From NCBI GenBank assembly GCA_943192975.1, contig CALPCJ010000003.1, positions 124,001 through 188,000 of the forward strand: a stretch of DNA of 64,000 nt, given 5' to 3'. Each line of letters opens with the position of its first letter. Position 1 is the first letter of the stretch. The notes beneath the pieces are model-generated. The model did not search any database and had not been told where the DNA came from. It saw nothing but the letters and a program-made list of their open reading frames with translations. This document shows positions 34,596 through 42,514 of the stretch, in pieces. This stretch comes from Senimuribacter intestinalis (GTDB lineage Bacteria; Bacillota; Clostridia; Peptostreptococcales; Anaerovoracaceae). Both the position numbers and the translations under genes were made by a program.

Positions 34596-35464
34596 TTTAC
34601 AGGACCTCCCTTCATTGCCTCTGCCGCCGCAAGGACCTGTCTTGCCCTAGCTACAATCGGTGCATCAATCATCTTGCCCCGCAGAGATACCACGCCTTTA
34701 CCCTCGGCTTTTCCCTTTTCGATTGCCTCAAAGACATCACGGGCGTAGCGGATTTCTTCCTCTGTCGGACTAAAAATCTCATTGATAAAGCGCACGTGGC
34801 GCGGTGAAATAGAGGACTTTCCAGAAAATCCAAGGCTCTTTGCAAATTTCGCGTCGGCAATGAGACCTTCGTAATCTTCCACATCAGTCCAAGGTGTATC
34901 GTAAACGTCGATTCCTGCAGCCCGTGCCGCCATAACCATACGAGAGCGAGCATATAAAATTTCTGTTCCTTCCTTGGTACGCTTGCACTGTAAATCTGCA
35001 GTCAAGTCTTCTCCTCCAAGGAAAATCGCCGCAACTCTGGAATCTGCCGTTGCAATTTCAAAAGATTTTTCCACACCCAAAGCTGTTTCAATCAACGGAA
35101 TCAGCTTAATTGTGCCAACTTCCATACCGCTGGTCTTTTCCACCTTGGCGATTGCGTCAGAGATGGTCTTTACATCATCTGCGCTGCTGACCTTGGTCGG
35201 CATAATCATGTCCGGTTTGACGGGTACGATGGCATCAAGATCCTTTTCCCAGTAAGGACTGTCGATTGGATTGATTCTAACGATGACTTCTTTTGTAAAA
35301 TCAAGAGAACGGATTGCGTTTCTCACCAAAATTCTTGCAGAATCCTTTTCGGTCTGGGCAACTGCGTCCTCAAGGTCCAAAATCACGCTGTCAGAGCCGA
35401 GAAAATCTGCATTGAGCAGCATATTTGCACTGTTTCCCGGAAAAAATAGCATACTTCTTCTCAT
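34592..35464 (-). CDS. citE: Citrate lyase beta subunit family (probable citramalate lyase)
   Basis: CitE cleaves the acyl-ACP thioester formed by the alpha subunit. In citramalate lyase this gives pyruvate and acetyl-ACP; in citrate lyase, oxaloacetate. The 290-residue TIM-barrel protein carries MLFFPGNSANML, the metal-binding DLEDAVAQTEKDSAR, IRINPI-type (VRINPIDS) and IPLIETALGVEKSFEIA motifs, and GGEDLTADL. Its ATG directly adjoins the citD stop, with GGAGAG upstream. Sequence alone does not separate the two substrates. Confidence 0.95.
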   Translation of the reverse strand: MRRSMLFFPGNSANMLLNADFLGSDSVILDLEDAVAQTEKDSARILVRNAIRSLDFTKEVIVRINPIDSPYWEKDLDAIVPVKPDMIMPTKVSSADDVKTISDAIAKVEKTSGMEVGTIKLIPLIETALGVEKSFEIATADSRVAAIFLGGEDLTADLQCKRTKEGTEILYARSRMVMAARAAGIDVYDTPWTDVEDYEGLIADAKFAKSLGFSGKSSISPRHVRFINEIFSPTEEEIRYARDVFEAIEKGKAEGKGVVSLRGKMIDAPIVARARQVLAAAEAMKGGPVK

Positions 35465-35737
35465 TTACTGCTCTCCTTTCCCGCGGCATATTGCCGTTTC
35501 AACTCTTGCACGAATCGTGCAGTCCACCGCACCTCTGTCACTGGCGGTGACCTTTACGTCGGTTTCTCCCAGTTCCTCCAGGGTCTGTCTGATGACTGCC
35601 TCGATTTCAGCGCCAAACTGCTCGTAAACCACAGATGTTACTGAAAGCACAACGCCGCTGCCAGAAGGCAAGGGTGCAATTTCTACATAAATATCGCTGG
35701 ATTCAAGGGTTCCAGCGCACGCATTTGTTTTAATCAT
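35465..35737 (-). CDS. citD: Citrate lyase acyl carrier protein (gamma subunit)
   Basis: CitD is the small carrier (90 aa) that holds the 2'-(5''-phosphoribosyl)-3'-dephospho-CoA arm on a serine near the N-terminus, in the AGTLESSDIYVEI segment. A conserved LPSGSGVVLSVTSVV stretch follows. It overlaps citG by 4 nt and abuts citE, so stoichiometric coupling with the other subunits is likely. Confidence 0.93.
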   Translation of the reverse strand: MIKTNACAGTLESSDIYVEIAPLPSGSGVVLSVTSVVYEQFGAEIEAVIRQTLEELGETDVKVTASDRGAVDCTIRARVETAICRGKGEQ

Positions 35738-36705
35738 AGCGATACCTCATCAAAAATCATATATAACATGGTGCAAAACGCCAGCAAATCCGCACTGCCG
35801 CCAGGACTTAAATTTCGCTGGACACATGCGCGGTCAAACTCTCTCACCATGTCTAAACTTTTTTCACTCTTCCAATCTGCCTTTCGCAAAATCTCACCTG
35901 CTTTCTTCTGCATAAAAGCGAGACCTTCGGCGCCGCCTCTGTAGACTGCATTGCTGTCTTCTGCCCGCTCTATCAGCGCCAGCAAGGCTTTTACCAGTGC
36001 TGTTTCCTTCACCAGACCCTCGTAGAGGGCGCTTCTGAGAACAGGCAATCCTACCTGAAATGCAGTAGCAAATCCGGAGCTAGCCTCCGCCCGCACGCCG
36101 CCGCAGGCGGCGTGCCCACGGGCGTGCAGCCCGTGGGTTGCTGCGGCAGTATCCTGCCGCAGCAGGGCGGCTGAAAGCTGAGCGCAAAGCGCCTGTAATT
36201 CAGCTTCTTTTAGGCCTGCCTGCGCCTTTGGCACCTGAACTGCAGTGTGCGTTCCCTTTGTTACTTTAGCTAAAAGCATGCCAAGCGCACAGCACAAAAT
36301 CCCCATAGAGAAAATAGCTCCTTTGTGGGTATTGACCCCTTTTGTCACCGCATACATGGCGGCTTCTCCACATCTGCCGATACGGCGTAATACAGGAACC
36401 AACTGCGCCGGACTTTTTTTGTATCCGTCAATGCCGGCTTTGGCACAGGCTGTAAAGCAAGGAAGCAGCGCCGCGCTGCTTGCCAGAAACAGCGGATAGT
36501 CCATGTCGTCATGGGCTCCGCTGTTTTCTCTGTCTACAAGTCCCGGCTTTGGTGTCACCGCTGCCTCAATTCGCAGGGCGTTCACCGCCAGTTCTCCAAT
36601 TTGTTCTGCTGTAAGCAGCGATAGCGCCGACTGCCCCTTTGATTCCCACAGGTCTACGCCGCTAATTAGTTCTGTGATCAGTCCGTCTTCTATCACATTA
36701 CGCAT
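35734..36705 (-). CDS. citG: Triphosphoribosyl-dephospho-CoA synthase CitG
   Basis: CitG makes the precursor of the lyase prosthetic group from ATP and dephospho-CoA. The family pattern is seen in EAAVTPKPGLVDRENSGAHDDMDY and GVNTHKGAIFSMG, and in a C-terminal RGGAEGLAFMQKKA. I start at the ATG at 36705, which overlaps the methylaspartate lyase stop, giving 323 aa. Codons covering THGLHARGHAACGGVRAEASSGF lie within 72 bp made of three perfect hairpins (36093-36164). By recollection the family has Y-G-x-x-G-x-R-G-E here, so the stretch is compositionally odd and two Gly appear changed to Ala. No separate citX is seen in the locus. Confidence 0.88.
   Translation of the reverse strand: MRNVIEDGLITELISGVDLWESKGQSALSLLTAEQIGELAVNALRIEAAVTPKPGLVDRENSGAHDDMDYPLFLASSAALLPCFTACAKAGIDGYKKSPAQLVPVLRRIGRCGEAAMYAVTKGVNTHKGAIFSMGILCCALGMLLAKVTKGTHTAVQVPKAQAGLKEAELQALCAQLSAALLRQDTAAATHGLHARGHAACGGVRAEASSGFATAFQVGLPVLRSALYEGLVKETALVKALLALIERAEDSNAVYRGGAEGLAFMQKKAGEILRKADWKSEKSLDMVREFDRACVQRNLSPGGSADLLAFCTMLYMIFDEVSL
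36093..36164. repeat. Three consecutive perfect hairpins inside citG
   Basis: GCACGCCGCC/GGCGGCGTGC (36093-36115, 3-nt loop), CCCACGGGC/GCCCGTGGG (36115-36137, 5-nt loop) and TGCTGCGGCAG/CTGCCGCAGCA (36139-36164, 4-nt loop). Nearly every base is in a stem. The block is visibly much richer in G+C than the flanking DNA, yet the reading frame stays open through it. Confidence 0.9.
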
Positions 36706-37945
36706 TTTTTGCTGACAGCTGTGCAAGGATTCTCTGCATTTCATTGTACACAATCATGTATCCTTCGTCTACGCCCATGCCTGGTTTTGCCAGAATCTGA
36801 TCAGGCTGGGTTGCCATAGCCAGGTTGACGCAAACCTGCGCAGAGCGGTCTGTTTCGTTGCAGGTGCCGCCCTGGTAAGCGCCGATTCCTTTTTCTTTGC
36901 AGTAGATAACTGCTTCTACGATATTGTTGATTCCGCCAAGGTCTGGGGTCTTAATCTGTACCATGTGACCTGCCTTGTTATCAGCGAAATATTTGATGTC
37001 ATCTAAAGTGTTGCACCATTCGTCTGCTACCAGTTCCACGTCGATTCCGCGGCGATCAACCTCTGCAGTCAGCGCTGCCAGCGCTTTCATCTGGGCTTCT
37101 CTCTCTTCTGCGTCCATCGGGCCTTCGATACGCAGCTTGAAAGGTTTTGCTGCCTCTACTAAAGTAGCGATATAGTCTGCCATCACTTCATAATTGTTGA
37201 CACCGAATGCCATACCGATAGTACCGTACACGTCGATATGCAGCACCGGCAGATAGTCCTCATCATGACGTAGAGCGATAATTCTGTCTCTCAGCCATTT
37301 TACATATTCCAGTAAAATACTGCCGTCTTTTCCCAGTTTTGTATCTACGTTGTTAATCAGAGCATGAGGTAAAACATCAGCGCCCTTCATAATCATCTTG
37401 TCGGAGTTATCGTAACGGTTATCGCCGGACTGAGTGAAGATTGGAATCTGGCGATATTCCGGCGTGAGACCGTATTCGTCTGCGATAACTTCACACATCA
37501 GCAGCTTCTTTGCCTTTGCCACTGCGTCCAGCACCGCCTGGGTCACACCGTAGCGAATGGCAGTGTGCAGACGCTTGCCATCCACTTCTATGGCTTCTAC
37601 TTCCGCTGCCAAAGTGCGGAAAGAATCCAGTTCTTTCCCTTCCAGCACTGGCGCTACATGTTCCATGATAACAGGAATAAAGTCTTCTGCAAGGAACAGC
37701 GGATCTCTTCCGCCTGCTCCGCTGTACTGTACAGCTGCACAGTCACCGTAGGCAACCTGACCATCTTCCAAAACCACCATAACAGAAATGGATTCACCAG
37801 CCTGTCTTACTGCCTTAAAGCCGTCAGTTACCGGCTCTCCGATATATGCAGAACCATCAGATTTTGCACCTTTTTTAATCGCTCTCTGGTCGTCAAAGAA
37901 GAATCCGGTTCTTCCGCCAGAACAAATTATTTTTTTAATTTTCAT
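36698..37945 (-). CDS. mal: Methylaspartate ammonia-lyase
   Basis: This enzyme eliminates ammonia from (2S,3S)-3-methylaspartate to give mesaconate, the second step of the methylaspartate route of glutamate fermentation. The 415-residue enolase-superfamily protein has metal-ligand segments LHIDVYGTIG, LRIEGPMDAEEREAQ and ELVADEWCNTLDD. The catalytic lysine is in MVQIKTPDLGGINNIVEA, and KGIGAYQGGTCNETD follows. It lies directly between glmE (after array C) and citG. Confidence 0.96.
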   Translation of the reverse strand: MKIKKIICSGGRTGFFFDDQRAIKKGAKSDGSAYIGEPVTDGFKAVRQAGESISVMVVLEDGQVAYGDCAAVQYSGAGGRDPLFLAEDFIPVIMEHVAPVLEGKELDSFRTLAAEVEAIEVDGKRLHTAIRYGVTQAVLDAVAKAKKLLMCEVIADEYGLTPEYRQIPIFTQSGDNRYDNSDKMIMKGADVLPHALINNVDTKLGKDGSILLEYVKWLRDRIIALRHDEDYLPVLHIDVYGTIGMAFGVNNYEVMADYIATLVEAAKPFKLRIEGPMDAEEREAQMKALAALTAEVDRRGIDVELVADEWCNTLDDIKYFADNKAGHMVQIKTPDLGGINNIVEAVIYCKEKGIGAYQGGTCNETDRSAQVCVNLAMATQPDQILAKPGMGVDEGYMIVYNEMQRILAQLSAKNA

Positions 37946-37995
37946 TTCAATTCCCTCGTCTATATTTCAAACTACCATTTACACAATTTTCTGCG

Positions 37996-38182
37996 CTGAC
38001 ATATTTCCAAAAAAACTGCATTTTTGTCAGTCTTTTTGCGATTTTTACCGCAAAAACATGAATTTTTCTGTCTGAACACTGACAAACCAGACAAAATCCA
38101 AAGAAAATGTCAGTTTTGTCAGCATTTTTCCCAAAACTGCTGACAGATTAGACAAAAAACCGATTTTTTGTCAGTTTTGTCA
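37996..38182. repeat. Motif array C (CTGACAAA / TTTGTCAG)
   Basis: Repeated TGTCAG/CTGACA units in both orientations between glmE and mal. Outer stem TTTGTCAGT (38023-38031) / ACTGACAAA (38078-38086) encloses TTTTTGCG/CGCAAAAA (38033-38056). A second hairpin pairs 38079-38093 with 38107-38122. A third pairs 38140-38159 with 38164-38182 around a CCGA loop. The 290-bp gap has no ORF. The layout is the same as in arrays A and B with a different motif. Confidence 0.82.
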
Positions 38183-38235
38183 ACGTTCGCCCGTTTTTTC
38201 GCCTAGCATCACCAGCGCCCACCAACGGCTCTCGA

Positions 38236-39690
38236 TTATTTCCAAGGTCTGCCGACCAGTTTTCCTTTACTGATGGAGTAAACATCGTCGATTACCATCT
38301 GGAAGGAAGCATCTCTCTTTTCTGCCTGTGCACGTTCTTCAATTTTTTCTCTGTTGAAATCGATCAACTCTTTGGAAAGCGGCACATTGGCAGCATTTAA
38401 GATACGAATTGCGCCGTCATTGTCCCTTGCCGGCAGCATTTTTCCTGCGTTTAGTTTGCTCGGTGCAAACGGAATATCTAAAACACCTGCCTGGAATGCT
38501 CTAACAGTGCCCACTGCCAAATCGCCTTCGCCCAGTTCAAAGCACTTATCTACAATACAGCGGGTTTCTGCGGAAATAATCATCATTTCATTTACAACAT
38601 GGCTGGTGTTGGAAAGCTGCTGGTCGCAGAGCATGTTGATCATCTGTTTAGTGCAGCGCAGTCCCTGTGCGTTTGCTTCCTTGGTCGGAACGCCGATTGC
38701 TTCGTGCGGTGTCTTTACGATAACTTTTGTTGCCTTTGACAGCGCTGCGATGGCGCTGCCCCAGGAAATAACGGAAAACGCCTGAGCTTCGTCCTGCGGG
38801 AAACCGCCCATCCACTGATGTAAAACAGTCGTTACTTCTACATCATTATAACCGTATCTCTTAAGGTATTCTTCAGTCAGACTGCCAAGGGAACGGATGG
38901 CTGCAACGTCCTGCACCAGATTGCCGCACTGACCGTAGCCGACTGTTATGTTCTTTACCCCCTGTTCAGCAGCCAGCAAACTCTCGATGATGGCTACAGA
39001 ATGGGAAATGCAAGGCGGAACCAGAGTACCGGTAAGTGGTCCGTATGGCTCTCTGTTAATGCTGACGCCAGCTTCTTCATAAATACCGGTCAGTCTGTCG
39101 CAGTACTGCCAGTCCCTGATGGTTTTTTCCAGGCTGACATTTTTTGCATAAGGAATATTATAGGAAATACCGCCGCCTTCATAGCTTGTGAAACCGCCAG
39201 CGTAGGAGATTTCCGTCAGAAGTCTTGCGTCAGGTGTGCCGTGACGCACCTGTACCGGTGTGTTCAGTTCATTGATAATGGAGCGGCATGCATCTACACC
39301 GTGGTTTACGATGGGAAGACCGTTGAGCATGGACTTGCTCTCTCTAACCGATTCCTGAATGCCCACTTCCGCTTCTTTGTAGCGATTCTGTCTTGTATAG
39401 CTGTCTACTGTAGTCGGCAGCAGGTCTGCGCCACCCTTGTCCTGCAGATAAGTCAAGAGGTCGATATGCTCCTGCACTAGAGCAACACCAGCTCTCGGCT
39501 GCACTAAAGTCTTGCCCTCTTTCTTTGCCTTTACCAGCTTCTTTCCAAAGTTTTTGTTTTCCGGCAGGCTCTGATGAAATTCTACTGCCTTATCAAAATT
39601 TACATCTGCGCCGGTCGGCCACTGGGTCAAAATTTCTTTCTGAATTCCATAGAATTCGTCGTTTGTCAGTTTCTTATTTTTCAATTCCAT
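38236..39690 (-). CDS. glmE: Glutamate mutase epsilon subunit
   Basis: This is the large catalytic subunit (484 aa) of adenosylcobalamin-dependent glutamate mutase, which rearranges L-glutamate to 3-methylaspartate. Conserved stretches include QPRAGVALVQEHIDLL, VRHGTPDARLLTEISYAGGFTSYEGG (Arg near the substrate site), NREPYGPLTGTLVPPCISH and HQWMGGFPQDEAQAF. It overlaps glmL by 17 nt. It assembles with the B12-binding sigma subunit encoded two genes upstream. Confidence 0.97.
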   Translation of the reverse strand: MELKNKKLTNDEFYGIQKEILTQWPTGADVNFDKAVEFHQSLPENKNFGKKLVKAKKEGKTLVQPRAGVALVQEHIDLLTYLQDKGGADLLPTTVDSYTRQNRYKEAEVGIQESVRESKSMLNGLPIVNHGVDACRSIINELNTPVQVRHGTPDARLLTEISYAGGFTSYEGGGISYNIPYAKNVSLEKTIRDWQYCDRLTGIYEEAGVSINREPYGPLTGTLVPPCISHSVAIIESLLAAEQGVKNITVGYGQCGNLVQDVAAIRSLGSLTEEYLKRYGYNDVEVTTVLHQWMGGFPQDEAQAFSVISWGSAIAALSKATKVIVKTPHEAIGVPTKEANAQGLRCTKQMINMLCDQQLSNTSHVVNEMMIISAETRCIVDKCFELGEGDLAVGTVRAFQAGVLDIPFAPSKLNAGKMLPARDNDGAIRILNAANVPLSKELIDFNREKIEERAQAEKRDASFQMVIDDVYSISKGKLVGRPWK

Positions 39691-41068
39691 AGGATATCAA
39701 CTCCTTTTTCATGATTCTTAGTGCTGTATCCGGCGCATGTTTGGCGAGAAGGCCCATGGCCGATAAAATATATGCTTTGTCCAGCAGGATTTCCGCCTGC
39801 CTCGGTTTTAAGGATGCGGCTTCTGCCACATCGTAAAGCACCCCTCTTGCGATTTTCTCTATATTCTTTGCGTGAATGAGAGATCCGCCCGTGATAACCG
39901 CTTTTTCTACAGCTGTCAGATCTTTACCTTCCTGCAGCCATGTTTCACCAACCGGCGTATAAACTTTTTCCACGCGTCCTGCGTGGCGGGTCATACCCAC
40001 CTTGACTGCCAAAGACGCCAGCGCAAAATCCAGCGCCGCAAGTTCTTCATTTTCAGGCAGTGTATCTGTTTTATCTGTAATCAGAGTAAGCAGCTGCTGC
40101 ACCCTCTCTGCAGACAATCCTGAAAGCCGGGAAACTGCGTCTATTCCGGCAGCTTCTACAATGCCTGCAGCACTGTAGCGCATACCGATATCCCCTTCCA
40201 CGGTTCGCTTTGCATAAGGCTCAGGCAATCCTTTGATGACCGTATTGACACCGCTTGGCTCGCCCAGACTCATGGAGTAAACGTCTGTGGTAGCGCCGCC
40301 TACATCTACGGCAACCAAATCTCCCAGTCCTGGCTCCTTATCTGTGCCCTTTGCCAATAGCTCCATAGCGGAAAGTACCGCCGCCGGTGTCGGCATCATA
40401 ATGCCCGAAATCAGCTGACTGGCTTTAGAAAGTCCTTTTGCCTTGATGATTCTGTCAAGGAAAATTTCCCGAATGCAGTTTTGTGCCGGCTCGATGTTCA
40501 GTTCCCCAAACCGCGGCATCACGTTTTCTGTTACGATTACCTGCTTTCCGGCTTCCTCCAGAATCTTTCTGCAAGCACCTGCTGCATTGCGATTGCCCGC
40601 AACGACGATTGGAAATTCTGCGGAAATTCCTGCCAGCATCTGTGCATTTTCTATAATGGTGTCCTTATTGCCGCCGTCAGTACCTCCCGTTAAAAGGAAG
40701 ATGTCAGGTTTCAGATTTTCGATTTCTTCTGCGTCCTCTTCGGTCAGCTGATAGGAATAAACCTTCATGACCTTCGCCCCTGCCCCAAGCGATGCCATCT
40801 TTGCTGCCTCGGCAGTCAATTCCGGCACCAATCCGCAGCTGATCATTTTCAGACCGCCAGCGGCACTGGAGCAAGCATACCTTGCATCAAAATCCACCGG
40901 ACCGATTTTTTCCTCTAAAAGTGCCAGCGCATTTGCCAGTCCTTCATTAATATCGGTTTTTACAGTGGTGTAGCTTGCCGCTGTTGCGCAAAGCCGCTCT
41001 TCTGCAAGGTCCACGGCAGTTACCTTAGTATAGGTGCTGCCGAAATCTATTAATAGTATGTTCTTCAT
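39674..41068 (-). CDS. glmL: Glutamate mutase-associated reactivating factor GlmL (MutL)
   Basis: This is a 464-residue ASKHA-fold ATPase encoded between the two mutase subunits. The phosphate loops are visible as LLIDFGSTYTKVTAVDL at the start and VAVDVGGATTDVYSM in the middle. A chaperone role in replacing damaged cobalamin on glutamate mutase is generally proposed for this family. It starts 15 nt after glmS, a typical glmS-glmL-glmE order. Confidence 0.93.
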   Translation of the reverse strand: MKNILLIDFGSTYTKVTAVDLAEERLCATAASYTTVKTDINEGLANALALLEEKIGPVDFDARYACSSAAGGLKMISCGLVPELTAEAAKMASLGAGAKVMKVYSYQLTEEDAEEIENLKPDIFLLTGGTDGGNKDTIIENAQMLAGISAEFPIVVAGNRNAAGACRKILEEAGKQVIVTENVMPRFGELNIEPAQNCIREIFLDRIIKAKGLSKASQLISGIMMPTPAAVLSAMELLAKGTDKEPGLGDLVAVDVGGATTDVYSMSLGEPSGVNTVIKGLPEPYAKRTVEGDIGMRYSAAGIVEAAGIDAVSRLSGLSAERVQQLLTLITDKTDTLPENEELAALDFALASLAVKVGMTRHAGRVEKVYTPVGETWLQEGKDLTAVEKAVITGGSLIHAKNIEKIARGVLYDVAEAASLKPRQAEILLDKAYILSAMGLLAKHAPDTALRIMKKELISYGIEK

Positions 41069-41083
41069 GACTTCACCGACCCA

Positions 41084-41500
41084 TTACAGCCCCAAGTCCT
41101 CCTTCAGACACGAAATGGTGTCTTCCGGTGCTGTTCCCGGTCCAAATACCCGGTTAAAGCCCATTTTCTTAAATCTTGCTTCCACTTCGTCAAAAGGCTG
41201 CTTGCCGACTACGATATTGCCGCCTACATAGAGCAGAATATCAGAAAGACCTGCTTCGCTGCACTTTTCTCTAAGACCGCGGCAATCAAGCTCACCGTGA
41301 CCGTAAAGGGAAGATACCATGATAGCATCTGCATCAGTTTCTACTGCTGCAGCAATGTATTCTTCCTGGGATACCATGACGCCCAAATTAGTCACATCAA
41401 ACCCCGCTTCTTCAAAGGCGTGATTCAATATCTGGATCCCTACTGCATGAACATCTGCGCCAATGACGCCGATGACTAACTTCTTTTTGTTTTCTTCCAT
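41084..41500 (-). CDS. glmS: Glutamate mutase sigma (B12-binding) subunit
   Basis: This small cobalamin-binding subunit (138 aa) of glutamate mutase has the base-off/His-on motif D-x-H-x-x-G as GADVHAVGIQIL (residues 14-25). The Rossmann-like continuation includes VSSLYGHGELDC and LLYVGGNIVVGKQPFDEV. It is first in the operon and probably transcribed from the promoter at 41544-41572. The gene name is shared with glucosamine-6-P synthase but the protein is unrelated. Confidence 0.97.
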   Translation of the reverse strand: MEENKKKLVIGVIGADVHAVGIQILNHAFEEAGFDVTNLGVMVSQEEYIAAAVETDADAIMVSSLYGHGELDCRGLREKCSEAGLSDILLYVGGNIVVGKQPFDEVEARFKKMGFNRVFGPGTAPEDTISCLKEDLGL

Positions 41501-41543
41501 GATTCACCTCGAAATTCAAAATCGATAAATGTATTACATCTTT

Positions 41544-41572
41544 ATAGTACATTGTTATATCTCATTTGTCTA
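41544..41572 (-). promoter_or_regulatory. Promoter of the glutamate mutase operon
   Basis: Minus-strand -35 TAGACA and -10 TACTAT with 17 bp between, about 45 nt upstream of the glmS ATG. It is a moderate consensus match. The terminator at 41635-41660 isolates it from the toxin-antitoxin genes. Confidence 0.5.
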
Positions 41573-41634
41573 CAACCAGATTGTTTTTTTTTGGCACTTC
41601 TTATTCAATATGCATTTTGTGAAAAATTTGCACG

Positions 41635-41660
41635 AAAAAACAGACCCTATTCGGGTCTGC
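41635..41660 (-). terminator. Terminator after the MNT/HEPN genes
   Basis: CAGACCC (41641-41647) / GGGTCTG (41653-41659), 7-bp stem and 5-nt loop, ending in six T on the minus strand. Confidence 0.85.
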
Positions 41661-41675
41661 GTCATAGTCATTTCA

Positions 41676-42076
41676 CTATAAATTTTGTGACTTTATATAT
41701 GCCTCTATTGCATGAAAGAAAACTTCCGCCTCGTCTACCTGACGCTTTACATCTTCCTTTTCAATCACAAAGAAATCCCCATAATCACTCTCTGTTCTTA
41801 AAGAAAATGCGCTCTTAATAATATTAGAGAGCTGCTTTTCAAATACACCCGTCTTTATATATCTCATTTGAAAATTGGAAATCACTCCTGAATGTTGCGG
41901 AAATCCAACCCATCTAAAGCAAGTACTGCACGTGCTGCATGAAAAATTACATAATAAGAACGATTTGCTGCAGTATCATACATCCCCATTTCCAGAGTTC
42001 GCCTAGCGTCAGTCAAATACCGTTCAGCCTTTGACAATCTGTATAAGCATAAGTCCTTTTGCTCCTCACTATACAA
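41676..42076 (-). pseudogene. HEPN-domain toxin gene, frameshifted
   Basis: The gene appears in two frames. An N-terminal piece (42076-41882, TTG start) contains the HEPN motif R-x6-H as RSYYVIFH and ends at DFRNIQE-stop. A C-terminal piece (41885-41676) continues with ISNFQMRYIKTGVFEKQ. UPF0332 HEPN proteins usually read about DFxKHSGVIS at this junction. Restoring one C near 41891-41899 (CGC AAC CAT TCA GGA GTG) rejoins the frames, so a 1-nt deletion is likely. HEPN toxins of MNT/HEPN systems are RNases. The partner MNT gene overlaps upstream by 8 nt. A sequencing error cannot be excluded. Confidence 0.8.
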
Positions 42077-42404
42077 TACTGATTCCCTCCTTTATTACAT
42101 TCTGAAAAAAAGGCAAAGAATCAGAATAGCGATGAAAGGTTTCTGTATCCTGCAGCTTAATCGAAAGCAGTACGCCATACTGCAAGTCAAGTTCCGAAGA
42201 CAAGTCACTGACTTCTCTCCTGTAAGCTGCCAGCTCATTTTTTGAAAGATCCACAAGTGCCAGAATATCCAAATCTGACTCTTCATCATTATCCCCTCTA
42301 GCATAAGAACCATAAAGCCAAATATGATTTAGTTTGTTCCCAAAAATATGGCACAGTGCGCTGCGAAGCTCTTCTAAAATATGATTCAGTTCCAGGATTC
42401 TCAC
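42069..42404 (-). CDS. MNT-type nucleotidyltransferase antitoxin
   Basis: This is a minimal nucleotidyltransferase (111 aa) of the MntA type, which inactivates its HEPN partner by adding AMP. The catalytic pattern GSYARGDNDEESDLDIL (G-S-x-A-R-G...D-x-D) is intact. I chose the GTG at 42404, which has AAGGAGG 8 nt upstream; the first GTGs of the longer reading lie inside or next to that site. It is translationally coupled to the broken HEPN gene. Confidence 0.88.
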   Translation of the reverse strand: MRILELNHILEELRSALCHIFGNKLNHIWLYGSYARGDNDEESDLDILALVDLSKNELAAYRREVSDLSSELDLQYGVLLSIKLQDTETFHRYSDSLPFFQNVIKEGISIV

Positions 42405-42474
42405 TTGCACCACCTCCTTGCTTATTTATCCCTATTATACTATTTCCATTATAGAAAATCCATACAAAATTATA

Positions 42475-42504
42475 AAGAGCTGCAGGCATCTTTTACCTAC
42501 AGCT
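42475..42504 (-). terminator. Terminator after the ferredoxin-tailed reductase
   Basis: AGCTGCAGG (42478-42486) / CCTACAGCT (42496-42504) pair over 9 bp with one G-U, followed on the minus strand by TTTATAATTTT. Confidence 0.7.
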
Positions 42505-42514
42505 GCTTTAATTC

